From the NCBI RefSeq assembly GCF_020880695.1, contig NZ_JAJIWO010000001.1, positions 62,001 through 126,000 of the forward strand: a stretch of DNA of 64,000 nucleotides, read 5' to 3'. Origin of the DNA: Mucilaginibacter sp. UR6-11 (GTDB lineage Bacteria > Bacteroidota > Bacteroidia > Sphingobacteriales > Sphingobacteriaceae). This document shows positions 49,395-57,818 of the stretch, piece after piece; the first letter of the stretch is position 1; each line of letters opens with the position of its first letter. Made by a program: the position numbers and the translations under genes. Below the pieces are notes generated by a model. The model did no database searches. It had not been told where the DNA came from and saw only the letters and a program-made list of their open reading frames with translations.

Positions 49395-52300
49395 CTACTG
49401 CGCTAATTTTATATGCTGATATGACCGTATAATAACCGGACCCAATAAACCCGACTGCTGCAAAGGCGAATTTCCGTCCCAATGATTAAAAGTAACAAAC
49501 GTGGTGCGTTTTGAATCGCGCTTACCTGTGCCGTCAAGCCAGTTTGGCCATTCACTTATAATTGAACCGTTATATTTCAGATCGCCCGGCATACGTGCAT
49601 CGCCAACCAGCCGGTTACGCCATAAGTTAGTCACTTTAATCTCGATATCGTTTTTGCCCGCATGTACTGCACCCGTCAAATCAACTCTAAAAGGTATTTT
49701 CCATAACACACCCAGGTTCTTACCATTCACGGTAACCTCGGCAATAACGCCCACGCTTCCTAAATCTAATTCTAACGAATAGCCTTGCTTCAGCATATCT
49801 CCCGTTGCGGTAAATTGCTTTTTATAAGTCGCCGTTCCCGAGAAATATTTTATGCCTTCATCATCAGCTGCCGGCCAGGAGATCAGCTTCGAAAAAGTGG
49901 CTTTAGCCGGAGCGCCCGTATTTTTAGGGAAGGTAATATCCCACGGCCCCGCTAGTTCAATTGGCCTTGGCACCTTAGTAACTACGGCGGTTTTAGTTGT
50001 ACCGCTGTTAGTTGTATAGGTTACCTTACCGGGATAGGGCGTAACCCAGGCAGGTGCTCCGTTTTCATACACCAATTGGGTTTGAGGGATGTCGTTTTCA
50101 AGGTGGACTATATTTCCATTTTGTATTTTAACATGGTAAGTCTCGCCGTTGGCAAAATAAGCCAAATGCAGCTCACGCTTAGTGCCCGGCTCGGCAGGTG
50201 GCGCTTCAAATAACTGGTCATCAACCGCAAATATCAAGGCGTTTGAACTAACCAGCCCGTTTACTTTTTTAGTAACATCGTAAACAGGATATTTTGGTGG
50301 CACGCCCGTCAGATCCGGCAAAAACCTGCCGTACAGCGCCCTGATCAGTTTAAACGGCTGACCATTGAATGCCAGGTCTGAGTGCTGGTTTTCCAGAAGA
50401 TTTAGTTGATGGCGCTGACCTCCTAACTCATAGTCCATTCGCAATTCTTTTACCGATCCGAAAGCCGGGTCGCCAGATGAAAGGGCGTTATTAGCTGATA
50501 TATGAAGCCCGTCATTTTTGACAGCCCTGGTTAAGGTATCGGTCACATCAGCAATTCCATCAGGCAGAAACGCGCCGTACTCTGCTTTAATAATTCGCAG
50601 ACCAGACAAAGGCTCAAGTTTTGGGTGATCTAAAGTGATCCTGGCGTTAGCAATATAATTTGACGATGATGCCGCCGCGCCGCGGAAGATCACAAAAACA
50701 GCCCCGTTGGTATTAAAAGTCAATGGGATAGCAGTAGTATTCCCGGCTCCTTTTTGCCAAACTAAAAGATCTTCAACTTTTCCGGTCTCCGGGTTCCATA
50801 ACTGCGGCTTTTTTCCGGCTACCCTGAATCTGCAAATTTCTGTCCGGGTATTAGTTTGCGGGTTTGATACAAAGTAAATATCATCATTACCAACCGTACG
50901 GTGGATAAAATTAAGATCGGAGCCGGTTGTTCCGCCCGAAAAATCAGGAACAAGTCGCTGCCTGTTAAGCGCATCGGCAACTGAAAGATCTGATGAAACT
51001 TTAATGTTCCATAATTCGTCAGCCAGTTGAGTAACCTGGCTGTCGCTGGCAGGATACCCTTGTAAGCTTGGCGATTTAATAGGTTTAGCGCCAATGATAG
51101 CCGCGCCGGCGGTACTTAATTCTTTAATTTTGTTTAATAATTGCGGCGTTGCCCAAATGGTATTAGGCAATACCAGCAAACGATACGCTAAGCCTGCATG
51201 GGTATATATCTTGCCATCTTTAACAGTTAGGCGCGCCAGTTCATCGGGGCCAATCTGGTCATAATCATAACCCAGGCGTTTAATATCATTTCTCAGAATG
51301 GCATCATTTGGAGAAGATTCGTCTGTAAACACCAAAACATCGGCGTTGCTTCGCCCCTGCTGTAATAAAAACTGACCGCGGGCCAGGTAGCTCATGTAAG
51401 CTTTACTTTGCTCCCACCAGGTATTGAGGCGGCTCATCTCTACCCCCCACTGATGGAAAGTAACGCCGGGTGCAATGCTCCACGGCTGGTGCGGGTAACT
51501 GTGAAAAATAAACCGGTTAACGCCTTCTGTCCACATCCGGTCGCCCAGGGGTTTCATGGTTGCGGGATGATTTACCCAACCGCCTATGCTGGTAAATGCT
51601 TCTGCACCTACTAAAGCGTTACCTCTAAGATGCGCAACTGATGCAGCCATTCTTGCCGACTCTGCGTAATCATTACCTGTTAACCAAAACTCGCCCATAA
51701 CGATATCAGCCGGTGCACCTACCTGCAGAGATTCGTACGGACCGCCATAAGGCTCGGTCGAGAACTTCATTTTATTTTTATGGCACAGTTCGCCAAAATA
51801 GGTATAGTAATTGTCGGCCATTAAGTCGCCAATTGTCCTGCGGAAATCCCACAGAAAACGTTCAGCTACTTCGCCGCTTTCTACATAATAACCCGCCAGC
51901 GTTGGCAAATAACCCAGGCAATCATATTGGCGGCGTTTTTTAAACTCCTGATTGAAACCTTCGGTCCAGTTATCGCAGCCGACTTCATAGCTGTCTACCA
52001 GGCAGTTATTTAATGTCTTGCCAACTAAAGGGCTTACCTTATCCAGGATTGGCTTTATACCATCAGCCCAGTAGGCATCAACTGCGGCGCGGCTCATTTT
52101 ATCAATTTCAAGCCCCTGGCCGCCTTTTTCAGACGGGTGGTTCTCGGTTCCGTTTGGTGTATGGCCAAACCGGATGATTGTCCAGTCGCCGGCGGGCGCT
52201 GCCCAGTTTAGCGTTCCGTTTGCCGACATTTTTGAGCTAAGATCAACTATGATGTTTTTTGCGATGATGGAGGCAGGGTCAATTACTTTATCGCTGGGAT

Positions 52301-52886
52301 CAAGGTGTGTTTTAAAATCGCCCCCGGCCAATGATTTAATTCCCAGCAGATCTATCTTTTGGTTGCCTTTTGGTGTAGGGAAAGCCAGTACAACGATGTC
52401 TTTATAATAGTTAAACTTAGTTGCCGGTTGTGGTAATATCTGGTTAATAACGCTCCCGCCCTGAACCTGGGTTTGGCTGTAAACTATGGTTTGCATAGCG
52501 TTTTCGGGTTTAACCCATGGCCCGCCGCTTGACGACCAGCCCGGTCCGTTGTGAAAAGCCAATTGCATGCCGAGACGATTTGCCTCGGTTACCGCAAATT
52601 TAAAAAGCTCAAGCCACCCGGGGCTTAAGTAAGTTACTGTTCCTTGCGGGTAGCCTTGCCCTACGTTAAAAATTTGCGCCTCCTGGATACCTACGCGTTT
52701 CATTGCTTCCAGGTCGGCGGTTATGCCTTTTTTGGTGATATTGCCATCTATCCAATGCCACCAGGTGCGGGCCCTGGCCGATGGCGGTGGGTTTTTAAAG
52801 CCGGACAACAAAGCATCCTGGGCTTGTACTACATTTTGAACAAGGCATAGCGCCGCAAAGGCAATAGCAAAAAACAAACGATTCAT
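49395..52886 (-). CDS. Large secreted glycosyl hydrolase, GH106 alpha-L-rhamnosidase-like
   Basis: An 1163-residue exported enzyme. Residues 1-22 are a signal peptide. The catalytic barrel starts near residue 35 with ARTWWHWIDGNITKKGITADLEAMKRVGIQEAQIFNVGQGYP, then AFHNGPGWSSSGGPWVKPENAM, GCDNWTEGF and FSTEPYGGPYES, all typical of the GH106 family that removes alpha-L-rhamnose from plant polysaccharides. Later parts (about 750-1110) are beta-sandwich modules, the last starting RPIELAGPWDITFPKN. No PL or SusCD partner lies nearby, so this is not a classic utilisation locus. It heads a run with AraC, SDR and HAD genes. Confidence 0.88.
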   Translation of the reverse strand: MNRLFFAIAFAALCLVQNVVQAQDALLSGFKNPPPSARARTWWHWIDGNITKKGITADLEAMKRVGIQEAQIFNVGQGYPQGTVTYLSPGWLELFKFAVTEANRLGMQLAFHNGPGWSSSGGPWVKPENAMQTIVYSQTQVQGGSVINQILPQPATKFNYYKDIVVLAFPTPKGNQKIDLLGIKSLAGGDFKTHLDPSDKVIDPASIIAKNIIVDLSSKMSANGTLNWAAPAGDWTIIRFGHTPNGTENHPSEKGGQGLEIDKMSRAAVDAYWADGIKPILDKVSPLVGKTLNNCLVDSYEVGCDNWTEGFNQEFKKRRQYDCLGYLPTLAGYYVESGEVAERFLWDFRRTIGDLMADNYYTYFGELCHKNKMKFSTEPYGGPYESLQVGAPADIVMGEFWLTGNDYAESARMAASVAHLRGNALVGAEAFTSIGGWVNHPATMKPLGDRMWTEGVNRFIFHSYPHQPWSIAPGVTFHQWGVEMSRLNTWWEQSKAYMSYLARGQFLLQQGRSNADVLVFTDESSPNDAILRNDIKRLGYDYDQIGPDELARLTVKDGKIYTHAGLAYRLLVLPNTIWATPQLLNKIKELSTAGAAIIGAKPIKSPSLQGYPASDSQVTQLADELWNIKVSSDLSVADALNRQRLVPDFSGGTTGSDLNFIHRTVGNDDIYFVSNPQTNTRTEICRFRVAGKKPQLWNPETGKVEDLLVWQKGAGNTTAIPLTFNTNGAVFVIFRGAAASSSNYIANARITLDHPKLEPLSGLRIIKAEYGAFLPDGIADVTDTLTRAVKNDGLHISANNALSSGDPAFGSVKELRMDYELGGQRHQLNLLENQHSDLAFNGQPFKLIRALYGRFLPDLTGVPPKYPVYDVTKKVNGLVSSNALIFAVDDQLFEAPPAEPGTKRELHLAYFANGETYHVKIQNGNIVHLENDIPQTQLVYENGAPAWVTPYPGKVTYTTNSGTTKTAVVTKVPRPIELAGPWDITFPKNTGAPAKATFSKLISWPAADDEGIKYFSGTATYKKQFTATGDMLKQGYSLELDLGSVGVIAEVTVNGKNLGVLWKIPFRVDLTGAVHAGKNDIEIKVTNLWRNRLVGDARMPGDLKYNGSIISEWPNWLDGTGKRDSKRTTFVTFNHWDGNSPLQQSGLLGPVIIRSYQHIKLAQ

Positions 52887-53002
52887 GAAACGTAAATTAT
52901 AATTGGTGCACCCAAGATAAATACATTAACGGTGCTAACTGTCTGTGTCTGTCCTGATGGTAAATGTTTACGCTTGGGCTATCGCGCAAGCTAAAAAAAT
53001 CG

Positions 53003-53010
53003 TATTTTTG
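53003..53010 (+). promoter_or_regulatory. Bacteroidota -7 promoter element for lysS
   Basis: TATTTTTG fits TAnnTTTG and lies 26 bases before the lysS ATG. Confidence 0.5.
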
Positions 53011-53036
53011 CCACCTCAATAAAATATCGTTACAAC

Positions 53037-54758
53037 ATGAGTATTGCACTATCCGAGCAGGAAATTATACGCCGCGAATCTTTACAACAGTTACGTGCCC
53101 TGGGCATTAATCCTTATCCTGCCGAAGAATTTAAGGTTACTGATTTTGCGCAGGATATCACCGATAATTTCCAGATTAACCCGGATACTTATACAAGTGT
53201 AACCATAGCCGGCCGGATCATGACGCGCCGGATTATGGGCAGCGCCTCATTTGCCGAGATACAGGATAGTACCGGCCGAATGCAGATTTACCTTAAACGC
53301 GACGATATTTGCCCGGATGAGGACAAAACCCTGTACAACACCGTATTTAAAAAATTATTGGATATCGGCGACTACGTAGGTGTTAAGGGTTATGTATTTT
53401 TAACACAGACAGGCGAGATCTCTGTACATGTACAGGAGCTAACTATCCTGTCAAAATCATTAAAACCATTGCCGGTAGTTAAGCGCGATGAAGAGGGAAA
53501 TATCCATGACGGATTCACTGATCCCGAAATGCGTTACCGCCAGCGTTATGTTGATTTAACCGTTAACCCGGAGTTTAAACAGATCTTTATCAAACGGTCG
53601 AAAGTGATCAGCGCCATGCGCAATTACTTTAATAACCAGGGATGGATGGAGGTTGAAACGCCTATCCTGCAACCCGTTCATGGCGGTGCTGCGGCGCGCC
53701 CGTTTGCCACGCACCATAACACGCTGGATATGCCGCTGTTTTTGCGCATAGCTAACGAGTTATATTTAAAAAGATTAATAGTAGCCGGTTTTGACGGCGT
53801 ATATGAGTTTGGCAAAATGTTCCGTAATGAGGGCATGGACCGCACGCATAACCCGGAGTTTACCGCAATGGAAATATATGTGGCCTATAAAGATTATATC
53901 TGGATGATGGCTATGGTTGAGGAGTGCCTGGAGGAAGTGGCCAGGGCCGTACATGGCATTGCAGCGGTACAGGTGGGCGCCAACGAGATTAATTTTGCGG
54001 GGCCTTATACCCGGTTAACCATGTATGAATCTATCCAGAAATATACCGGCATTGATGTTTCGGCTATGGACGAAGCGGGCCTGCGCGAAACCTGTGCCGA
54101 CCTTAAAATAGAGGTTGACGCCACCATGGGTAAAGGCAAACTGATAGATGAGATCTTCAGCGCTAAAGTTGAAGCCAACCTGATCCAGCCAACTTATATT
54201 ACCGACTATCCTATTGAGATGACACCGCTTGCTAAAAAGCACCGCACCAAAGATGGCCTGGTTGAACGTTTTGAATTATTTGTGAATGGTAAAGAGATTG
54301 CAAATGCCTACTCTGAACTCAACGACCCTATTGATCAACGCGAACGCCTGGAAGAACAACTGATATTAGCCGGCCGTGGCGATGATGAAGCAATGGCCAT
54401 GGATGATGATTTTTTACGTGCCCTGGAATATGGGATGCCACCGACATCCGGGCTGGGTATTGGTATTGACCGCCTGGTAATGCTGTTAACCAACCAAAGT
54501 ACCATACAGGAAGTATTGTTCTTTCCGCAAATGCGCCCCGAGAAAAAAGCTAAGGTAGTAACAGCCGACGACTTTATAAATATCGGCGTACCGGCCGAAT
54601 GGGTACCGGTGCTTAATAAAATGGGCTTTAATACGGTTGAAGAGCTAAAGGCCGGAAACCCAAACAAAGTATTCAATGATTTGGGCGGCATGCGTAAAAA
54701 ACTTAAATTAGACATCACAATGCCTGCTAAAGAGGTGGTAATGGCCTGGTTCGAATAA
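53037..54758 (+). CDS. lysS: Lysyl-tRNA synthetase (class II) with C-terminal extension
   Basis: A 573-residue enzyme that charges tRNA-Lys. The N-terminal OB fold (about 55-150) and class II core are complete: [16 protein letters not shown] (motif 1 region), [16 protein letters not shown] (motif 2) and [15 protein letters not shown] (motif 3). Typical LysS ends near residue 505, just after the PQMRPEKK phrase. Here about 65 residues follow, with [24 protein letters not shown] and [11 protein letters not shown], which read as a small helix-hairpin-helix-like domain. I infer a lineage-specific RNA- or protein-binding appendix. Confidence 0.95.
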   Translation: MSIALSEQEIIRRESLQQLRALGINPYPAEEFKVTDFAQDITDNFQINPDTYTSVTIAGRIMTRRIMGSASFAEIQDSTGRMQIYLKRDDICPDEDKTLYNTVFKKLLDIGDYVGVKGYVFLTQTGEISVHVQELTILSKSLKPLPVVKRDEEGNIHDGFTDPEMRYRQRYVDLTVNPEFKQIFIKRSKVISAMRNYFNNQGWMEVETPILQPVHGGAAARPFATHHNTLDMPLFLRIANELYLKRLIVAGFDGVYEFGKMFRNEGMDRTHNPEFTAMEIYVAYKDYIWMMAMVEECLEEVARAVHGIAAVQVGANEINFAGPYTRLTMYESIQKYTGIDVSAMDEAGLRETCADLKIEVDATMGKGKLIDEIFSAKVEANLIQPTYITDYPIEMTPLAKKHRTKDGLVERFELFVNGKEIANAYSELNDPIDQRERLEEQLILAGRGDDEAMAMDDDFLRALEYGMPPTSGLGIGIDRLVMLLTNQSTIQEVLFFPQMRPEKKAKVVTADDFINIGVPAEWVPVLNKMGFNTVEELKAGNPNKVFNDLGGMRKKLKLDITMPAKEVVMAWFE

Positions 54759-54939
54759 CTGTTTGCAGAGCGGCGCATTGCTTTGCGCCTCCTGCCAAAT
54801 GTATTTCAGCGGCACGGAATAGTATTCCCGGTATAACTGGTGTTATCCACACCACTTATTAACAATTCTTTAATATAATAATAAACCTAAGGAAACTTTG
54901 GCATTCAATGTGTTACGTATTTTTACATACACACATTTT

Positions 54940-55164
54940 ATGCAAAACGTTATGACTAATTCAATATTAGAAATTACAGAAAGCGAATATCTGATAAAAT
55001 TGAACAGATCAAACTTCAACTTATCATTTATCAGGAGCTTATTAAAGATGGTTGAGGTAGCAGACCCGGCCGGCGAATTTATGTCCACGCCTGACAGGAA
55101 CATCAGCTATAATCAAAACTACCAGTCTGAGCCTGACTACTTCAGTTCTATTGATGATAAATAG
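54940..55164 (+). CDS. Small protein of unknown function
   Basis: A 74-residue protein from the ATG at 54940 (70 residues from the ATG at 54952). It begins with a helix-prone segment ITESEYLIKLNRSNFNLSFIRSLLKMVEV and ends with a polar tail DRNISYNQNYQSEPDYFSSIDDK. No signal peptide. I cannot assign it. A terminator hairpin directly follows. A frame on the opposite strand also spans the region, but the plus-strand frame has a better amino-acid composition and is correctly placed before the terminator. Confidence 0.55.
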   Translation: MQNVMTNSILEITESEYLIKLNRSNFNLSFIRSLLKMVEVADPAGEFMSTPDRNISYNQNYQSEPDYFSSIDDK

Positions 55165-55195
55165 CCTTTAAAATGATAAGTTTTAAAGGCTATTT
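55160..55195. terminator. Bidirectional terminator
   Basis: Fifteen-base arms AAATAGCCTTTAAAA and TTTTAAAGGCTATTT with a six-base loop. It separates the small gene from the convergent membrane/TPR gene. Confidence 0.9.
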
Positions 55196-55203
55196 ATTTA
55201 CAA

Positions 55204-55755
55204 TTAAAATTGCTGGCGGTATCCGCCTTTTACCACCTGTTTGTCCATTTGGGCCATTTGTTGCTTCATCATCTTTATCTGATCGCTAAGCAACTTATTT
55301 TTATCATCCTTAGCAGCTTCCTGCAAATACATCGTCGCCTCGCGCTTATTGCGTTTGGCCATTGATATGCCTGCCAGGCTAAGCTTGGCTAAAGCTGTGT
55401 TGTGCGACATGGTCATGCCCAGTTGCAGCGCCTTCTTGAAATACTTCTCTGATTTTAAAGGCGCCTTGCGCGATTCAATTAAACCTAACAAAAGATTGTA
55501 ATAACCATGCTGGTTTTTATGCAGTTGTTTTTCGTAATCCGTTATTTTTAATAACCACGCATCCGCTTTGTCCGAGTTTTCTTTACGCAGGAAATATTGT
55601 GCGATGATCATGTTCTCATTAAAAAAGAATGATAACAGGATTATTCCGCCCAGTAACAGAACCAATATCCCCCAGCCCCAAAATCCAAACACGCAAAGCG
55701 CCACAGCGGCACCAAAAAAAACGCAGGCTGCTATAAGCCGAACTATATTTGACAT
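55204..55755 (-). CDS. Membrane protein with TPR-like cytoplasmic domain
   Basis: A 183-residue protein. Two hydrophobic helices (about 5-22 and 24-42) form an N-terminal hairpin in the membrane. Residues 55-160 are helical repeats resembling tetratricopeptide units (ADAWLLKITDYEKQLHKNQHGYYNLLLGLIE, SEKYFKKALQLG, NTALAKLSLAGI). The C-terminus is Met/Gln-rich (IKMMKQQMAQMDKQ). I know the layout from Bacteroidota hypothetical proteins without function. It diverges from ung with 73 bases between starts. Confidence 0.75.
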   Translation of the reverse strand: MSNIVRLIAACVFFGAAVALCVFGFWGWGILVLLLGGIILLSFFFNENMIIAQYFLRKENSDKADAWLLKITDYEKQLHKNQHGYYNLLLGLIESRKAPLKSEKYFKKALQLGMTMSHNTALAKLSLAGISMAKRNKREATMYLQEAAKDDKNKLLSDQIKMMKQQMAQMDKQVVKGGYRQQF

Positions 55756-55828
55756 AATTTGTTATCCTATAAATTAAAGTGCAAATATCCGTTTATTTGT
55801 ACTCTTAATCAACACTTCCTGAATATTT

Positions 55829-56512
55829 ATGGCAATTGAATTAGAAGCCTCATGGCTAAAGGTTTTAAGCGAAGAATTTGGCAAAGACTACATGCTTAAA
55901 CTGAGGCATTTTTTAAAAGATGAAAAACAGGCAGGCAAAGTTATCTATCCAAAAAACGGTGATATATTTAATGCCTTTGCCAAAACACCATTTACAAAAG
56001 TTAAGGTAGTTATCCTGGGTCAGGACCCCTACCACGGCCCAAACCAGGCGCATGGCCTATCTTTCTCGGTACAAAAGGGGGTAGCTGTACCGCCGTCATT
56101 AAAAAACATCTACAAAGAACTTTCTACAGATATCCCCGGTTTTATTATCCCGAATACCGGCGACCTGACCGCATGGGCCGAACAGGGCGTGTTGCTGTTA
56201 AATGCTACATTAACCGTACAAGCGGCCAATGCCGGCTCGCATCAAAAAAAAGGCTGGGAGCAGTTTACAGATACGGTTATTAAAACCATATCTGATAAAA
56301 AGAAAGGTGTCGTGTTTATCCTTTGGGGCGCCTATGCCCAATCAAAAGCGCCGCTGATAGACGGCAGCAAACATCTGATCATTAAATCTACCCACCCATC
56401 GCCCCTGGCGGTAAGCCATGGTGGTTTCTTCGGGTCGAAACCTTTTTCAAAAACAAATGCCTACTTGGAAAAACAGGGCGAAAAGCCGATTGACTGGACT
56501 ATAAGAGATTAG
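55829..56512 (+). CDS. ung: Uracil-DNA glycosylase
   Basis: A family 1 enzyme of 227 residues that removes uracil from [25 protein letters not shown] carries the catalytic Asp and the water-activating loop, and [24 protein letters not shown] the DNA-intercalation loop and His. Full length, all motifs intact. It is transcribed alone. Confidence 0.97.
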   Translation: MAIELEASWLKVLSEEFGKDYMLKLRHFLKDEKQAGKVIYPKNGDIFNAFAKTPFTKVKVVILGQDPYHGPNQAHGLSFSVQKGVAVPPSLKNIYKELSTDIPGFIIPNTGDLTAWAEQGVLLLNATLTVQAANAGSHQKKGWEQFTDTVIKTISDKKKGVVFILWGAYAQSKAPLIDGSKHLIIKSTHPSPLAVSHGGFFGSKPFSKTNAYLEKQGEKPIDWTIRD

Positions 56513-56522
56513 TGATTGGAGG

Positions 56523-56560
56523 TTAGAGATTAATTGAATTATAAACCAACTAATCTCTGA
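56523..56560. repeat. Imperfect hairpin between ung and the Lrp gene
   Basis: Nine- to ten-base arms TTAGAGATTA and TAATCTCTGA, with AGTGAT and ATCACT outside them. It lies between convergent genes but has no T run. Confidence 0.45.
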
Positions 56561-56574
56561 TCACTGTAAGTCGC

Positions 56575-57045
56575 TTAATATTCCAGCGGTACTATCGGCT
56601 CTTTCTTACTGGTGGACATGATCATCATAGTTTGGAATGTTTTAACCACGCTGATGCGGCTGATCTTTTCCATGATCAGCTGCTCATATGATTTGATATC
56701 GCGCACATACACCTTCAGCAGGAAATCGCACTGGCCTGTTACGTGGTGGCACTCGGTAACTTCTTTAATTTGCTGTATCTCGTTAATAAAAGTCTGGATA
56801 GTATTTTTCTGATGGAAATCCAGCGAGATCTGGATAAATGTTTTAATCCCCAGGCCAAGTTTTTCTTCATCAACCAGGGCATGGTAGCTTTTTATATATT
56901 CGGCGTTTTCCAGTTTCCGTACGCGCTCTAACGTTGGCGCCGGTGATAATCCTATTTCTGTTGAAAGTTGAAGATTGGTTATTCTTCCGTTCTCTTGTAA
57001 GGTTTTAAGTATTTGCAGGTCAATCCTGTCTAGTTCTGCGGCCAT
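56575..57045 (-). CDS. Lrp/AsnC-family regulator
   Basis: A 156-residue regulator. The N-terminal winged helix-turn-helix is ELDRIDLQILKTLQENGRITNLQLSTEIGLSPAPTLERVRKLENAEYI, followed by the RAM ligand domain (about 65-145, with ECHHVTGQCDFLLKVYVRDIKSYEQLI). Such proteins sense amino acids and form octamers. A TAATTTTG element on the minus strand at 57074-57081 lies 28 bases upstream. It is divergent from the mntR-like gene. Confidence 0.95.
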   Translation of the reverse strand: MAAELDRIDLQILKTLQENGRITNLQLSTEIGLSPAPTLERVRKLENAEYIKSYHALVDEEKLGLGIKTFIQISLDFHQKNTIQTFINEIQQIKEVTECHHVTGQCDFLLKVYVRDIKSYEQLIMEKISRISVVKTFQTMMIMSTSKKEPIVPLEY

Positions 57046-57073
57046 ATCTACTTCAGTAATTTATAACAAAGTA

Positions 57074-57081
57074 CAAAATTA
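57074..57081 (-). promoter_or_regulatory. Bacteroidota -7 promoter element for the Lrp-family gene
   Basis: On the minus strand TAATTTTG fits TAnnTTTG, 28 bases before the start codon. Confidence 0.45.
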
Positions 57082-57125
57082 TATTTTTCAATATCAAGAT
57101 ATGTAAAATATAATTTTTTTAACAT

Positions 57126-57151
57126 AATTTTTTAGACCTGTCTAAAAAATT
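57126..57151. promoter_or_regulatory. Operator-like palindrome upstream of the DtxR/MntR gene
   Basis: Perfect 12-bp arms AATTTTTTAGAC and GTCTAAAAAATT with a two-base centre. It lies directly upstream of the -7 element at 57155-57162, so a bound dimer would block RNA polymerase. The gene product is a metal-dependent repressor, so autoregulation of the mntR-mntH unit is the likely role. It is also near the divergent Lrp promoter. Confidence 0.7.
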
Positions 57152-57154
57152 TAT

Positions 57155-57162
57155 TAGATTTG
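57155..57162 (+). promoter_or_regulatory. Bacteroidota -7 promoter element for the mntR-like gene (leaderless)
   Basis: TAGATTTG fits TAnnTTTG and ends five bases before the ATG at 57168. The transcript should start at or beside the start codon. Confidence 0.5.
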
Positions 57163-57167
57163 TTTAA

Positions 57168-57818
57168 ATGAATACTTTAGCCGAAGAAAACTATCTAAAA
57201 TCTATTTATCATCTGTCATTAAATGATGTTACGGTGAGCACCAACCAAATAGCGGCCGCGTTAAGCACCAAGGCTGCATCAGTAACAGACATGCTTAAAA
57301 AGCTGGCAGACAAGGAGTTGATTAACTACGAAAAATACCAGGGCGTTACCCTTACCCCGGCTGGTGAGAAGATAGCCCTGCATATTATCCGCAAACACCG
57401 CCTCTGGGAATATTTTTTGGTAGAGAAGCTAAACTTTAAATGGGACGAGGTGCACGAAATGGCCGAGGAAATGGAACATATCTCGTCTGTAGAATTGATT
57501 GACCGGCTGGATAAGTTTATGGATCACCCTAAACATGATCCGCATGGCGACCCTATCCCCGACCGCGACGGTAATTTCAAAAAACACGAGCTTAAACCTA
57601 TTGCGTCGCTAAACGTTAATGAAAGCGGTATCATATCCGGGGTGCGCGATCACTCGCCCGCATTTTTGCAATACCTGGAAAAGCAACAGCTCACCATCGG
57701 CAAAAAAATAGCAGTTACAGATATCATTGAATACGACAACTCCATGATATTACAGGTTGAAAATACAACTACACACATCAGCCGCGAAGTGGCTAAAAAT
57801 TTATTGATAGCTATATGA
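57168..57818 (+). CDS. DtxR/MntR-family metal-dependent repressor
   Basis: A 216-residue regulator that binds DNA when loaded with Mn(II) or Fe(II). The winged helix (1-65: NTLAEENYLKSIYHLSLNDVTVSTNQIAAALSTKAASVTDMLKKLADK) is followed by the dimerisation and metal domain (about 66-140: IRKHRLWEYFLVEKLNFKWDEVHEMAEEMEHISS with the usual Glu and His) and a C-terminal SH3-like FeoA domain. It overlaps the transporter gene by four bases (ATGA), which strongly implies that it controls metal uptake. The ATG at 57168 is fixed by the family N-terminus. Confidence 0.93.
   Translation: MNTLAEENYLKSIYHLSLNDVTVSTNQIAAALSTKAASVTDMLKKLADKELINYEKYQGVTLTPAGEKIALHIIRKHRLWEYFLVEKLNFKWDEVHEMAEEMEHISSVELIDRLDKFMDHPKHDPHGDPIPDRDGNFKKHELKPIASLNVNESGIISGVRDHSPAFLQYLEKQQLTIGKKIAVTDIIEYDNSMILQVENTTTHISREVAKNLLIAI

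Noticed and set aside
49395..52886. Polysaccharide utilisation locus
   Set aside because: No SusC/SusD pair, no other glycanases and no hybrid two-component sensor are nearby.
54870..55103. Open frame on the minus strand opposite the small gene after lysS
   Set aside because: The plus-strand frame is better placed before a terminator; the minus-strand frame has an unusual composition and no convincing start context.
57046..57167. Manganese riboswitch upstream of the mntR-mntH unit
   Set aside because: The promoter element lies five bases before the ATG, leaving no leader RNA; the palindrome is better explained as a protein operator.
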